Below are positions 10,561-20,129 of a stretch of 64,000 bases of DNA, one piece after another (position 1 is the stretch's first letter; each line of letters opens with the position of its first letter). The stretch covers positions 920,242-984,241 of the forward strand of contig NZ_CATNLY010000012.1 of the NCBI RefSeq assembly GCF_950100655.1. The letters are read 5' to 3'. Both the position numbers and the translations under genes were made by a program. This DNA comes from Pleomorphomonas sp. T1.2MG-36 (lineage in GTDB: Bacteria > Pseudomonadota > Alphaproteobacteria > Rhizobiales > Pleomorphomonadaceae). The notes beneath the pieces were generated by a model, which was given only the letters and a program-made list of their open reading frames with translations, was not told where the DNA came from and did not search any database.

Positions 10561-11447
10561 GGCCGGAGCTCCGCTTCCGAGTAGCCGGGATGGGCGACGA
10601 GCGGGTCGTAGAAGCCGGTCTGCTCCTCGTCGATTTCCGGGATGCCCTCGCCGGTGATGCGGGGAACGGCGGCCATCAGCGCCCGCGTGTAGGGATGGAG
10701 CGGGTTATCGAACAGCCCTTCGGTCGGCCCCTGCTCGACGACGCGGCCTTTGTAGATGACATAGACGCGGTCGGCGAACTCGCGGACGACGCCGAGGTTG
10801 TGCGAGATGAACAGCATGGACGTGCCGTGTCGGGCCACCAGGGATTGCATCAGAGCCAGCGTCTGGGCCTGCACCGTGACGTCGAGAGCCGTGCCGGGTT
10901 CGTCGGCGAGCAGCAGGGCGGGATTGTTGGCGAGCGCCATGGCGATCAGCACGCGCTGGTTCATGCCGCCCGACAGCTGGAACGCATAGGACCGCAGGAC
11001 CCGGTCGGGATCGGCGATGGCAACGTCGGCAAGCGCCGCGATCGCCTTTTTCCGCGCCTCGGCCGCGCCAATGCCCGGATTGCCGCGCCGCAGCACCTCG
11101 TGAAACTGGGTGTCGATGGTGTAGACCGGGTTGAGGGACGACGTCGGATCCTGGAAGATCATCGAGATGCGGTCGCCCCTGAGCGCCTCGCGCTCGCGGC
11201 GCGACAGTGCGCCGAGGTCGCGCCCCTCGAAGGCCATGCGCCCGGAGAACCGGGCGCCGCGCAGCTCCTGCACGAGGCCCAGCACAAGGCGCGCGGTGAC
11301 CGACTTGCCGGACCCGCTTTCGCCGACCAGCGCGACGCGCTCGCCCTTGGCGATATGCAACGAGATGCCGTGCAGCACCTCCACCGTGCCGGCCCAGCCC
11401 CGGAAACCGAGCCGGAGGTCATCGATGGCGAGCGTGGGCGCGATCAT
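10557..11447 (-). CDS. dppD: Dipeptide/oligopeptide ABC transporter ATP-binding protein (DppD/OppD-like)
   Basis: A 296-residue ATPase of the OppD class. Walker A GESGSGKSV is at about 42, signature LSGGMNQR, Walker B LLLADEPGTALD, and the C-terminal oligopeptide region includes FDNPLHPYTRALMAAVPR. The start at 11447 (MIAPTLAIDDL) is chosen because it overlaps the permease stop as ATGA; the frame stays open upstream over the permease but that is not this gene. The C-terminal tail (after the PRITGEG motif) lacks the full Cys-rich end of some OppD proteins. Confidence 0.9.
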   Translation of the reverse strand: MIAPTLAIDDLRLGFRGWAGTVEVLHGISLHIAKGERVALVGESGSGKSVTARLVLGLVQELRGARFSGRMAFEGRDLGALSRREREALRGDRISMIFQDPTSSLNPVYTIDTQFHEVLRRGNPGIGAAEARKKAIAALADVAIADPDRVLRSYAFQLSGGMNQRVLIAMALANNPALLLADEPGTALDVTVQAQTLALMQSLVARHGTSMLFISHNLGVVREFADRVYVIYKGRVVEQGPTEGLFDNPLHPYTRALMAAVPRITGEGIPEIDEEQTGFYDPLVAHPGYSEAELRP

Positions 11448-12277
11448 TGCTCGACCCCCAGGATTTCGCGCAGGGCGTCGCCGATCAGGTTGAAGCCGAA
11501 CACCACCACCAGGATGGCCAGGCCCGGAAAGACCGTCAGCCACCAGCTGTCGGGCAGATACTTCGCGCCTTCGGCCACCATCGACCCGAGGTCCGGGGTC
11601 GGCGGCTGAACGCCGAGGCCCAGGAAGGACAGCGACGAGGCGATCAGGATGACGAAGCCGAAGTCGATCGTCATCTTGGTCAGGATCGACGGCACGCAGT
11701 TCGGCAGGATCTCGCGGAACATGACATGCAGCCGCGAGGCACCGATCACCTCGGCGGCGAGCACGTAGCCCTCCTCGCGCTCGGATCGAGTCAGGTTGTA
11801 GACGAGGCGGGCATACCAGGGCCACCACATGACGGTGACCGCCATCATGCCGTTGGTCAGCGACGGCTCCAGCAGGCCCATCATCGACATCGCCAGCACC
11901 AAGGGCGGAATGGACAGGAAGACGTCGGTGAGCCGCATCAGCACGAACTCGGTCCGTCCGCCGATGTAGCCGGCAATGAGCCCCACGGTGACGCCCACCG
12001 GCACGGCCAGCGCCAGCACCACGACGCCAAGGGTCAGCGAGATGCGGTAGGCGAACAGGATGCGGCTGAAGATGTCGCGGCCGACCAGATCGGTGCCGAA
12101 CAGATAGGGCCACTCCGGCGGCTTGTTGAAGTTGAGGAAGTCGACGACGGCGCCCTTGTGATCGGGAAACGGCGCCACATAGTCGGCAAAGACGGCCGCC
12201 AGCACGACGAGGCCCACCAGCGTCAGGCCGAGCACGGACAGCGGATTGCGCAGGAGGATGAAGAGCGCTCGCTTCAT
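11444..12277 (-). CDS. dppC: Dipeptide-type ABC transporter permease (DppC-like)
   Basis: A 277-residue inner-membrane permease of the DppC/OppC class. The first helix is at about 15-35 (VLGLTLVGLVVLAAVFADYV), then a periplasmic loop with the family motif FGTDLVGRDIFSRI, then about five further helices. The EAA loop is near residues 180-200 (VLAAEVIGASRLHVMFREIL). The start ATG at 12277 overlaps the stop of the DppB-like gene (ATGA). It couples to the two ATPases downstream. Confidence 0.9.
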   Translation of the reverse strand: MKRALFILLRNPLSVLGLTLVGLVVLAAVFADYVAPFPDHKGAVVDFLNFNKPPEWPYLFGTDLVGRDIFSRILFAYRISLTLGVVVLALAVPVGVTVGLIAGYIGGRTEFVLMRLTDVFLSIPPLVLAMSMMGLLEPSLTNGMMAVTVMWWPWYARLVYNLTRSEREEGYVLAAEVIGASRLHVMFREILPNCVPSILTKMTIDFGFVILIASSLSFLGLGVQPPTPDLGSMVAEGAKYLPDSWWLTVFPGLAILVVVFGFNLIGDALREILGVEQ

Positions 12278-13299
12278 GACGACCTCTGGGACAGGCGGAT
12301 GCGCGGGTTGATCAGCGCCACCAGGAGATCGACCACGATGTTGACGATCAGGAACATGGCCGAAATGATCAGCACGGTGCCGACGATGGCGTTGAGATCC
12401 TTGCGCAGGATGACCGCCACGCCGTAGCGCGACAGACCCGGCCAGGCGAAGATCTGCTCGACCAGGAAAGCGTTGCCCAGCATGGAGGCGAGGTCGAGGC
12501 CGATCACCGTCAGCGACGGGATCATCGACGGCTTGAAGGCGAACCGGCGGGAAATCCGCCCCTGCGGGAAGCCGAAGGCCATTGCCATTTCGATGAAGGG
12601 CTTGCGGTAGGTCTCGACCATGTTGGCGCGGGTAAGGCGTGCGGACTGGCCGATGCCTGCAAAGGACAGGGCGAAGGCGGGCAGCGCCAGATGCCACAGG
12701 ACGTTGCCAAAGGCAGCGAAATCGCCGGCGATCAGGCTGTCGATCGTCAGAAAGCCGGTGACCGGCGGTACGGCGAAGCTGTCGGAAATGCGCCCGGCGA
12801 TTGGGAAGATCGGCAGAAAATAGGCGAAGATCAGCATCAGGATCACAGCCCAGACGAAATCGGGCGCCGACACGCCGAGCATGGTGAACAGGCGGATGCC
12901 GTGATCGAGCGGCCGGTCGCGATAGCGGGCGGCCAGCATGCCGAGCGGCACGCCGATCAGGATCATCGTCGTGCCGGCGAAGAACACCAGTTCCAGCGTT
13001 GCCGGCAGGTAGGCGGCGATATCGGCGGTGACGGGGCGGTTGGAGTAGAGCGACTGGCCGAGGTCGCCGCGCGCCAGATCCGCGATGAAGTAGCCGTACT
13101 GCACCACGAAGGCCTCGTTGAGGTGCAGCTTGTCGCGCAGGGCTTCCACCGCCTCGGCGGAGGCGTTCGGACCGAGGGCGATGCGGGCGGGATCGCCCGG
13201 GATGACACGGGCGATGGTGAAGATCAGAAGCGAGACGCCGACGAGCACGACGAACGACGTGGCGATCCGCTTGATCAGCAGACGAACGACTGGCGACAT
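12274..13299 (-). CDS. dppB: Dipeptide-type ABC transporter permease (DppB-like)
   Basis: A 341-residue DppB/OppB-class permease. The N-terminal helix (about 9-30) is followed by the periplasmic VIPGDPARIALGPNAS motif and the usual six-helix arrangement. The EAA-type loop is near 235-255 (ANMVETYRKPFIEMAMAFG). It lies 56 bases after the binding-protein gene in the same operon. Together with the DppC-like protein it forms the channel. Confidence 0.9.
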   Translation of the reverse strand: MSPVVRLLIKRIATSFVVLVGVSLLIFTIARVIPGDPARIALGPNASAEAVEALRDKLHLNEAFVVQYGYFIADLARGDLGQSLYSNRPVTADIAAYLPATLELVFFAGTTMILIGVPLGMLAARYRDRPLDHGIRLFTMLGVSAPDFVWAVILMLIFAYFLPIFPIAGRISDSFAVPPVTGFLTIDSLIAGDFAAFGNVLWHLALPAFALSFAGIGQSARLTRANMVETYRKPFIEMAMAFGFPQGRISRRFAFKPSMIPSLTVIGLDLASMLGNAFLVEQIFAWPGLSRYGVAVILRKDLNAIVGTVLIISAMFLIVNIVVDLLVALINPRIRLSQRSS

Positions 13300-13355
13300 G
13301 ACGATAGGTTCCGGGACGGGCGGAGGCGGATTCGACGATCCGCCTCCGGCATCGG

Positions 13356-14942
13356 TCAGGGATGCATTTCCATGAGGCGGAACGTGAAGCCGAAGGCGGC
13401 GACGCGGAACGCCTTGGCCGGATCCTCGAGGGCGGGGACGCTCACCTTGTCCGAGGCGGCGAACACCGCCCTCTGGTTCTGCGCGTAGACGGTCGGCGCC
13501 AGCGCAATGAGCCGCTTGTCGAGCGCCTTGTAGATCTCGCTACGCTCGGCTTCGCTGGCACTCGCCCGCCCCTTGTCCAGCAGGCTGTCGACCTCGGGGT
13601 CCTTCAGATACTCGGGCGACATCCAGGTGCCGCCGGCACTGGAGTGATACATGCTGTAGAGCAGCGTATCGGTATCGCCGTCCATGGTGTCGACGAACAC
13701 CTGCGAGACGTTGGGCGTGTTCTCGGGCTTGGTCACCTGCTCGGTGAACAGCGTCCAGGGAACCTTCTTGATCTCGGACTTGACGCCGATCTGGTTGAGG
13801 TTGGCCTGGAGAAGCAGGGCGAAGCGCTCCTCGAGCGGAACCTCGCCGATCCAGGACAGCTCGACGTTCATGTCCTCGGGCTTGTACTTGCACTTGGCGA
13901 GATGGGCCTTGGCGGCGTCGAGATCCTGCTTGAAGACCGGCGCTTCGGGATCGGCGCCCATGCCGCCGACGGGAATGGCGCCGGTCGACGGCGCGCCCTG
14001 CGAGACGGTGTCGGTCACCGCCACCATCTTGATGCCGGTCGAGTAGTCGAAGGCGTTGACGATGGCGAGCCGGCACTCCTGATCGTCGAAGGGCGGCTTG
14101 GCGGTGTTGAGCTTGATGTAGAGCTGGGCGGTGCCGGACTCGGTCAGAAGCTTGAAACCGTCCTTGGACAGCGACTTCAGCACCTCCGGCGGCAGCCACT
14201 GCGAGGAGATGTCGTGCTCGCCCTGGCTGATCAGCGTGCGGACGGTCGCCGCCTCCAGACCGTAGCGCAGACGCACCTTGTCGGGCGCTGCCGCCGGTAC
14301 GCCCAGGAAATAGCCCGCATTCTTGGCCATGACGGTCTCGGCCTGCGGGTCGTGCGAGACGACGGCGTAAGCACCTGAGCCAGCCGTGTGCAGGTTGAGC
14401 CAGCCCTGCCCCCAATCCTTCATCTCGCCGTCGCCATCACCGAGGTGTTCCAAGACCAGCTTCTTGTCGAGGATCGGCAGGCGAACCAGCGCCGCGACGA
14501 AGGGCGCATACGGGAACTTGGTGGTGAACTTGACGGTCGACGCGTCGACCGCCTCGGCCTTCTCGACATTGTCGAACAGGAAGGAGAAGCCGCTCTTGAT
14601 CGCCATCATGCGATCGAAGGAGAACACGACATCGTCGGAGGTCAGCGCGTTGCCGCTCTGGAACTTGACGTCGGAACGCAGCTTGAAGGTGAAGGTGTTG
14701 CCCTCCTGCGTCCAGCTCTCGGCCAGGAAGGGCTGGTAGCCGGCCTCGCCCTGCTTGGGGATGACCAGCGTGTCGTAGACGTTGAACATCAGGATGGAGT
14801 CGGCGTAGTCGGTGGCCTTTGCCGGATCGAGTTCGCCGATCGGCGTCTCGTCGAGGCGCAGCGTCGTTTCGGCCGAGGCGACGCCGACGAGCGCGGCGCT
14901 GGCCAGCAGGGATGCGGCTAGCAGTCTTGCAGGCATGTTCAT
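13356..14942 (-). CDS. dppA: Peptide/nickel-type ABC transporter substrate-binding protein
   Basis: A 528-residue family 5 extracellular solute-binding protein. A cleavable signal peptide is visible at about 1-24 (LLAASLLASAALVGVASA followed by ETT), with no lipobox Cys. The mature part has the family features NVYDTLVIP and the LAESWTQEGNTFTFKLR segment. It starts 4 bases into the end of the regulator gene (14939-14942), so regulator and transporter are translationally coupled. Given hyuAB downstream, the ligand may be a hydantoin-like, oxoproline-like or small amide compound; this is inference. Confidence 0.9.
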   Translation of the reverse strand: MNMPARLLAASLLASAALVGVASAETTLRLDETPIGELDPAKATDYADSILMFNVYDTLVIPKQGEAGYQPFLAESWTQEGNTFTFKLRSDVKFQSGNALTSDDVVFSFDRMMAIKSGFSFLFDNVEKAEAVDASTVKFTTKFPYAPFVAALVRLPILDKKLVLEHLGDGDGEMKDWGQGWLNLHTAGSGAYAVVSHDPQAETVMAKNAGYFLGVPAAAPDKVRLRYGLEAATVRTLISQGEHDISSQWLPPEVLKSLSKDGFKLLTESGTAQLYIKLNTAKPPFDDQECRLAIVNAFDYSTGIKMVAVTDTVSQGAPSTGAIPVGGMGADPEAPVFKQDLDAAKAHLAKCKYKPEDMNVELSWIGEVPLEERFALLLQANLNQIGVKSEIKKVPWTLFTEQVTKPENTPNVSQVFVDTMDGDTDTLLYSMYHSSAGGTWMSPEYLKDPEVDSLLDKGRASASEAERSEIYKALDKRLIALAPTVYAQNQRAVFAASDKVSVPALEDPAKAFRVAAFGFTFRLMEMHP

Positions 14943-15646
14943 GATGCGGTCCCCTCTTTTTTGATTGGCTTTGTTGAATATCGCTTCCGTTTGGCGGCAC
15001 GGTTGATGGCGATCGCCCCCTCGCCGCTGGCCGACGCCGGCGGGTCGGCGTAAGCGTCGCCAAACACGTCAATGGTGCAGGTGTGCAGCACGACCGTGGT
15101 CTGGTCGGTGTGGTTCCAGGTGGCGTGGACGCGCGACGACGGGAAATGTGCGCTGTCGCCCTGGCTGAGCACCGTGGAGACGCCGTCGATCTCCAGCGTC
15201 AGCGAGCCGCTGACGATGTAGAAGATCTCCTCGCCATCATGGGAAAAGCGCTCGCTCTGGTAGCCGGGCGGCTCGTGCATGATGACCGAACGCAGCACAT
15301 TGCCGGGGAAGGCCGCGGACAACCGCTCGTAGACGACGCTGGTCTTCTGCTGGCCGCCGAGACCGAAGGTGATGCGGTCGTTGTGGCGGGTGAATGGCTC
15401 GGGCGTCGCCTGCGAGGACAGGAAATCGCTCGCCTTCATCTGGAGGATGGCGCAGACGGCGATCAGCGACGTCAGGGACGGAATGGTGAGACCGCGCTCG
15501 ATCTGGGAGATGAAACCATTCGAGAAGCCCGAACGCGCCGCGACCTCGCTCAAGGTCAGGCCGAGCTCCTTGCGCCTCCGCCGCAGTTTCTGCCCGAGCG
15601 AGCCAACGGAATCGCCGTCGTCACCCGTCTGGTCCTTTACTGACAT
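14939..15646 (-). CDS. XRE-family regulator with C-terminal cupin domain
   Basis: A 235-residue DNA-binding protein: helix-turn-helix at about 15-70 (LRRRRKELGLTLSEVAARSG, then FISQIERG) and a cupin domain at about 115-190 (HDGEEIFYIVSGSLTLEIDG) that would bind a small effector. The start is set at ATG 15646 (MSVKDQTGDDG), preceded by GGGGCGG; the frame continues to a TTG at 15706 but that would cover the operator-like sequence. It heads the operon for the importer, GAF protein and HyuAB and probably controls it and itself. Confidence 0.88.
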   Translation of the reverse strand: MSVKDQTGDDGDSVGSLGQKLRRRRKELGLTLSEVAARSGFSNGFISQIERGLTIPSLTSLIAVCAILQMKASDFLSSQATPEPFTRHNDRITFGLGGQQKTSVVYERLSAAFPGNVLRSVIMHEPPGYQSERFSHDGEEIFYIVSGSLTLEIDGVSTVLSQGDSAHFPSSRVHATWNHTDQTTVVLHTCTIDVFGDAYADPPASASGEGAIAINRAAKRKRYSTKPIKKEGTAS

Positions 15647-15946
15647 GCCGCCCCGTCCGGTTTTAGTTATAGTGAAATCTTCCAGCCGAACGAGCGCCCC
15701 GGTCAAGGCAGTTTTTTAGGCTCACTAAAATCTGCTAAGTCATTGTCCGGAGTGGAGATGGTGCCGCGCGCCCACTCCCGATGCAGTAGAATTGCGCATA
15801 TTATAGGCAACACGCATCAACCAGACGGACGATCGAGCCGCATTGTGCGGCATCGTCCGCCGGGCGGCGCAACGGTCCGATGCTCCGGCGGCAGCGTGCG
15901 GTCGGGGGCCGAAGGGACGGTCCAGGCGCCGGAGGGCTTGCGTGGT
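15647..15946. other. 300-base intergenic region between moaA end and the hyu operon
   Basis: No gene is supported here. Besides the operator candidates it holds a long hairpin at 15826-15859: outer stem CGGACGAT/ATCGTCCG, a 3-base bulge, and inner stem GCCGCA/TGCGGC with a TTG loop. No U tract follows it on the minus strand, so it may be a Rho-independent-like structure of low efficiency ending the nar-moa transcript, or a regulatory leader. A TATAAT on the minus strand (15805-15800) lacks a good -35. Confidence 0.45.
15661..15730. promoter_or_regulatory. Candidate operator pair for the XRE-cupin regulator
   Basis: A perfect inverted repeat TTTTAG-GCTCA-CTAAAA sits at 15714-15730. A second, degenerate copy (TTTTAG-TTATA-GTGAAA) is at 15661-15677, only 15 bases upstream of the regulator's start and overlapping a TATAAC that could serve as its -10 element. 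Two related sites in front of the first gene suggest autoregulation. Binding is inferred, not shown. Confidence 0.5.
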
Positions 15947-16945
15947 TCAGCCGCCAAGCGCCGACATGTGACGACGAAGGGAAGGCCGTTCGTCCGGACC
16001 TATCGCGAAGTCGTGCCCCTTGGGCTTGTGCTCGATGGCGCGCGCGATCGCGGCGTTCAGAAGGTCATCGCCTTCCGAGCCGCGCAGGGCCGATCGCAGG
16101 TCGGTGCGCTCCTCCTGGCCAAGGCAGGTGTAGAGAACGCCAGTGGCGCTGACGCGGACACGGTTGCAGCTATCGCAGAAATTGTGCGTCATCGGCGTGA
16201 TGAAGCCGAGACGACCGCCGGTTTCGGCAACGCGGGTGTAGCGAGCCGGTCCGCCGGAGCGCTCGGGCGTGTCGACAAGGGTGAAGCGGCGCTCGATGAG
16301 GCGACGCAACTCGGTCAGCGGTAGATACTGGTCCGTCCGGTCGACGCCGACATCCCCGAGCGGCATGGTCTCGATCAGCGTCAGATCCATGCCGTGGCCA
16401 TGGGCGAAGTCGATCAGGTCGAAAATCTCCGTCTCGGTGATGCCCTTGAGGGCCACGGCATTGAGCTTGATCTTGAGGCCGGCCTCCCGAGCCGCGCGGA
16501 GGCCGTCCATCACCGCGCCAAGCTGGCCACGACGCGTGAGGAGCCGGAAGCGGTCGGCATCGAGCGTGTCGAGCGACACGTTGACGCGTTTGACGCCGGC
16601 GGCGGCCAGCGCTTCGGCATGACCGGCGAGCTGCGTTCCATTGGTGGTGAGGGTGAGCTCCTTCAGCGCCCCACCCTGCAAATGCCGCGACAGCGACCGG
16701 AACAGCGCCAAGATATCCTTGCGCACCAGTGGTTCGCCGCCAGTGATCCTGATCTTGTTGACGCCTCTGGCAACGAAGGCCGATGCCAGCCGATCGAGCT
16801 CCTCCAGGGTCAACAGATCGCGCTTGGGCACGAACTGCATGTCCTCGGCCATGCAATAGACGCAGCGGAGATCGCAACGGTCGGTCACCGACAAGCGAAG
16901 ATAGCGGATGGTGCGGCCAAAGCGATCGGTCAGCGCACAGGTCAC
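15947..16945 (-). CDS. moaA: GTP 3',8-cyclase (molybdenum cofactor biosynthesis)
   Basis: A 332-residue radical SAM enzyme that starts molybdopterin synthesis by converting GTP to the 3',8-cyclo intermediate. The N-terminal SAM cluster motif CDLRCVYC is at about 24-31, the GGEP-type motif is [11 protein letters not shown], and the C-terminal cluster Cys are in CDSCNRVRV and a following Cys (YTCLG). The expected C-terminal double Gly is present (SALGG). It overlaps moeA by 4 bases and ends the nitrate respiration operon, supplying cofactor to NarG. Confidence 0.95.
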   Translation of the reverse strand: MTCALTDRFGRTIRYLRLSVTDRCDLRCVYCMAEDMQFVPKRDLLTLEELDRLASAFVARGVNKIRITGGEPLVRKDILALFRSLSRHLQGGALKELTLTTNGTQLAGHAEALAAAGVKRVNVSLDTLDADRFRLLTRRGQLGAVMDGLRAAREAGLKIKLNAVALKGITETEIFDLIDFAHGHGMDLTLIETMPLGDVGVDRTDQYLPLTELRRLIERRFTLVDTPERSGGPARYTRVAETGGRLGFITPMTHNFCDSCNRVRVSATGVLYTCLGQEERTDLRSALRGSEGDDLLNAAIARAIEHKPKGHDFAIGPDERPSLRRHMSALGG

Positions 16946-18195
16946 GACGGCACTCCCTGGAACTCCGGGTCGTGGAAAGGCAGCACTTCGAGCCGGTCGC
17001 CGGCTTTGAGGGGCGTGTCGGCGGCCGGGATGATCGCCAGGGCATCGGCAGCAAGGAGAGGCATCAGACGGTGCGACCCCGGCTGCCCGACACGGTGGGC
17101 CGTGAGCCGGCCTGAGCTCGCCTCAAGAGTGACGGGGAGAAGCTCGGTCTTCTCCGACGGGCGACCGATGGCAAAGGCGGACAGGGCCGTGACGGGCAGG
17201 ATCCGGGGCCGACCCGAGAGGGCGGCGATCATCGGCCGCACGAAGGCCAGGGCGGAGAACGCCGCCGCCTGAGGATTGCCCGGCAGCCCGACGAAGGCGG
17301 CGGCGCCGATCGCGCCAAGGGCAAGTGGCTTTCCCGGCTTGATGGCGACCGAGGATATGGTGAGCGTCCCGCCGACCGCGGCCAGGGCGGCGCGTACCAG
17401 ATCGCGGTCGCCCGCAGACATGCCGGCCGAGGTGACGACGAGATCGGACTGGCGGCTGGCATGGGCGAGCCGCTCGACCAGGGCGTCATAGTTGTCGCCC
17501 ACCGTGGTCCTGGTCACGTCGACGCCGCGGCCGGCCAGCAGGGCCATCAGCATGGGACCGTTGGAATCGTAGATGCCCGCCGCCGGCAAGGCTTCGCCGG
17601 AGCTTCGGAGCTCCGCGCCGGTGGTCACTATGGACACCCGGACGGGTGTGGTCACCCGCACGGAGCCGATGCCGAGCGCCGCCAGGGCGGCAATCTCCGG
17701 CCATGCCAGGCGCCGACCCTTTGCCAGCACCATCTGGCCGCGCGCGATATCCTCGCCCGCCTTGCGGACGTTTCCTTCGGGCTGGGAGGAGCCCAGCATC
17801 GCCACACCATCGTGGACGATGGTCGTTTCCTCATAAGGAACGACCGTGTCCGCTCCAGCCGGCAGGCTCGCTCCGGTCATGATGCGATGGGCGCAGTTGG
17901 GCGTCAGGCGGGCCGGCGCATCGCCGGCATGCGTCACCCCATCGACACGAAGCGGACCCGCGGCGACATCGGCAAAGCGGACCGCGTAGCCATCCATGGC
18001 TGCCTGATCGAAGGCGGGAAGATCGCGCGGGGCAACCACCGTCTCGGCGAGAACGCGCCCGAGCGCTTCACCGAGCGGCACCGTTTCGCTGCGGTCGACC
18101 GGACCGACGAGACGCAGAGCCTCAAGGCGAGCGGCTTCGAAGGACTGCATGCCCAAGGTGACGGGCCGGAAGGCGTCGGTCACGTGAAAGGTCAT
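16942..18195 (-). CDS. moeA: Molybdopterin molybdenumtransferase
   Basis: A 417-residue MoeA protein that inserts molybdate into adenylated molybdopterin. Diagnostic segments include [13 protein letters not shown] (about 64-76), the [19 protein letters not shown] motif (about 105-123), the TGAELR and [11 protein letters not shown] motifs of the MoCF domain, and LPGNPQAA. The domain IV tail is present ([11 protein letters not shown]). It overlaps the small gene upstream and moaA downstream by 4 bases each, so it is dedicated to the nar operon rather than to general cofactor supply. Confidence 0.94.
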   Translation of the reverse strand: MTFHVTDAFRPVTLGMQSFEAARLEALRLVGPVDRSETVPLGEALGRVLAETVVAPRDLPAFDQAAMDGYAVRFADVAAGPLRVDGVTHAGDAPARLTPNCAHRIMTGASLPAGADTVVPYEETTIVHDGVAMLGSSQPEGNVRKAGEDIARGQMVLAKGRRLAWPEIAALAALGIGSVRVTTPVRVSIVTTGAELRSSGEALPAAGIYDSNGPMLMALLAGRGVDVTRTTVGDNYDALVERLAHASRQSDLVVTSAGMSAGDRDLVRAALAAVGGTLTISSVAIKPGKPLALGAIGAAAFVGLPGNPQAAAFSALAFVRPMIAALSGRPRILPVTALSAFAIGRPSEKTELLPVTLEASSGRLTAHRVGQPGSHRLMPLLAADALAIIPAADTPLKAGDRLEVLPFHDPEFQGVPS

Positions 18196-18482
18196 GTCGT
18201 CACTCCCTCGCCCGCCGGAAGCACGGCTTCGAGGATGGCGCGCATCGCCGCAAGGCTCGGGTCTTCCGCCCGATTCATGATGCCGACAAGCTGAAGCCAG
18301 ATGTCATCCGACGCCTCGTCGACGAAGGTTCGAACCGATGCGGCGAGATAGGCCGATGGCGTCAGTCCCTCCGCTTCGGCGGCCCGGCCGATGCGGGCAA
18401 GGAGATCGGGCGCATCGAGAGCGGCGACGAGGTCGAGCACGACGTCCGGATCGTCGAGATCGTCAATCAGCTTGCCAAGCAT
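18192..18482 (-). CDS. Small protein of unknown function in the nar operon
   Basis: A 96-residue acidic, mostly helical protein without signal peptide, membrane segment or Cys. It begins MLGKLIDDLDDPDVVLDLVAAL and contains EAEGLTPSAYLAASVRTFVDEA and WLQLVGIMNRAEDP. It starts 7 bases after the PpiC gene and overlaps moeA by 4 bases (ATGA), and codon use matches its neighbours, so it is very likely expressed. I do not recognise the family. Its position suggests a role in nitrate reductase assembly or maturation. Confidence 0.75.
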   Translation of the reverse strand: MLGKLIDDLDDPDVVLDLVAALDAPDLLARIGRAAEAEGLTPSAYLAASVRTFVDEASDDIWLQLVGIMNRAEDPSLAAMRAILEAVLPAGEGVTT

Positions 18483-18489
18483 GTCGTCC

Positions 18490-19395
18490 TCACTGGACGA
18501 GCGGTTGGACGGAACCGGCGAGATCGAACCCGTCGATATGCGCCCGACCGATCAGTTGGGAGATGTATTGGGCACTGGCCCGTCGCTCGACGCGCTCGGC
18601 GAGATAATCGGCGATGCGATCCTTCACCGCCTCGAAGGGAAGCTGCTCCCCTTCGATCTTGCGATCGAGCCGAATGAGGTGGACGCCATAGCGCGTCTCG
18701 ACCGGGTCGGAGAGGTCTTCCGGCGACAGCGAAACCAGCGCGGTCTCGAACTCCGGCGTCGTTTCGCCGAGGCTGATCTGCCCGAGGGATCCTCCGACCT
18801 TGGCCGACGGACAGTCCGAGAGCCCCTCTGCGAACTCGGCAAAGCGCTGCGGCTGCCGGACGAGCTGTTCGCGAAGGGCTGCCGCCTTGTCGCGCGCCGC
18901 CGCGAAAGCGGCTTCGTCGTCCCGACGGGCGGCGAACAGAATGTGGCTGGCGGCATAAAGCGGCGGCGTCACGAACCGCCTGCGGTTGTTGTCGTAATAG
19001 CGGCGCAGCGTATCCTCGTCGGCGGAGGGAACGGGGACCTCCCTGGCGAAGAGTAGTCTGATGAGGGCGTCATCCTCGGTCTCGCGGCGCCCCTCGGCAT
19101 CGGCTTCCGGCGCGGCGACGATGCCGAGGCGATGCGCCTCGGCAAGCAGCACCTGACGCACGATGAGGGCCGTTGCCGCCTCGCGAAGGGCTTCGGCGGG
19201 ATTGTCTCCGGGGTGGTTCTGCATCTCCGCGGCGACAGCCTTGCGGTCGATCACCACGCCATCGACGGTAATCCTGGGGACGGTCGGACGGGAGCCACGA
19301 GGCTCCTTCCGGCCGGCCTTGTCGGCGGCCGCAGGCTCGGGCTGAGCGCCTTGCTTGTGGCGATGATCGACGTCGATGGCGACCATATCCGTCAC
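18490..19395 (-). CDS. PpiC-type (parvulin) peptidyl-prolyl isomerase, NifM-like
   Basis: A 301-residue protein with an N-terminal chaperone-like region (about 45-140) and a parvulin domain (about 150-260; ASHILFAARRDD, then GGSLGQI, then ETRYGVHLIRLDR). There is no signal peptide, so it would act in the cytoplasm like NifM. A PpiC gene between narI and moaA is also known in Pseudomonas nar operons, which supports a role in folding or maturing the NarGHI complex. It overlaps narI by 4 bases. Confidence 0.9.
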   Translation of the reverse strand: MTDMVAIDVDHRHKQGAQPEPAAADKAGRKEPRGSRPTVPRITVDGVVIDRKAVAAEMQNHPGDNPAEALREAATALIVRQVLLAEAHRLGIVAAPEADAEGRRETEDDALIRLLFAREVPVPSADEDTLRRYYDNNRRRFVTPPLYAASHILFAARRDDEAAFAAARDKAAALREQLVRQPQRFAEFAEGLSDCPSAKVGGSLGQISLGETTPEFETALVSLSPEDLSDPVETRYGVHLIRLDRKIEGEQLPFEAVKDRIADYLAERVERRASAQYISQLIGRAHIDGFDLAGSVQPLVQ

Positions 19396-20129
19396 TCCCC
19401 CGCCGAGCGCGGAACGGAGCGGCTCGCCACGCCGGCCCTGAGGTCGCGGCGCGTGCGCACCACCTGATAGCCGGTCCTGCCCAGGTACCAGATGGGCGCG
19501 CTCCAGACGTGCACGAGACGAGTGAACGGAAACACCAGGAAGATCGTCAGACCGAGCAGGATGTGGGTCTTGAAGATCCAGTGGACGTCGGCGAGATAGG
19601 CCGCCGCCGAAGGCTGGGCGGTGACGATGCCCTGAGCCCAGGCCATCAGCTTCACCATCTCGTGGCCGTCGAGGTTGTTCGCCGACACGAAGATCGACGA
19701 CAGGCCGAGCGTCAGCTGCGCCCAGAGCAGCAGGAGGATGGCGATGTCGGAGAAGCTGGAGGTGTTGCGGATGCGCGGGTCGAACAGCCGGCGGTGCGCA
19801 AGCAGCGCGATGCCGGCAAAGCAGGCGACACCGGCGATGCCGCCGACCGTCATGGCCAGGATCTGCTTGAAGGTGTGGCTGATGCCAAGTGCATCGAACA
19901 CCCAGACCGGCGTCAGAAGGCCGACGAAATGGCCGCCGAAGATGATCAGGATGCCGACATGGAACAGGTTGGATCCCCAGAACAGCTGACGCCGGCGCAG
20001 GAGCTGCGACGAGCCGGTCTTCCAGGTGTACTGCTCGCGGTCGAAGCGGATCAGGCTGCCGAGCGCGAACACGGTGAGACAGACGTAGGGGTACCAGCCG
20101 AAGAGTGCGCTGTTGATGTACTCAGACAT
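19392..20129 (-). CDS. narI: Respiratory nitrate reductase gamma subunit (cytochrome b)
   Basis: A 245-residue membrane cytochrome b that takes electrons from quinol and passes them to NarH. Five hydrophobic helices are visible, with His residues in NLFHVGILIIFGGHFVG and in VHWIFKTHILLG as likely haem ligands. The start at 20129 (MSEYINSALFGWYP) is preferred over the upstream ATG because a good GAGGAG site precedes it; it overlaps narJ by 8 bases. Confidence 0.94.
   Translation of the reverse strand: MSEYINSALFGWYPYVCLTVFALGSLIRFDREQYTWKTGSSQLLRRRQLFWGSNLFHVGILIIFGGHFVGLLTPVWVFDALGISHTFKQILAMTVGGIAGVACFAGIALLAHRRLFDPRIRNTSSFSDIAILLLLWAQLTLGLSSIFVSANNLDGHEMVKLMAWAQGIVTAQPSAAAYLADVHWIFKTHILLGLTIFLVFPFTRLVHVWSAPIWYLGRTGYQVVRTRRDLRAGVASRSVPRSAGE

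Noticed and set aside
15647..15946. Molybdenum cofactor riboswitch near moaA
   Set aside because: The region lies downstream of moaA, not upstream, and moaA is internal to an operon. The hairpin there does not resemble the motif.
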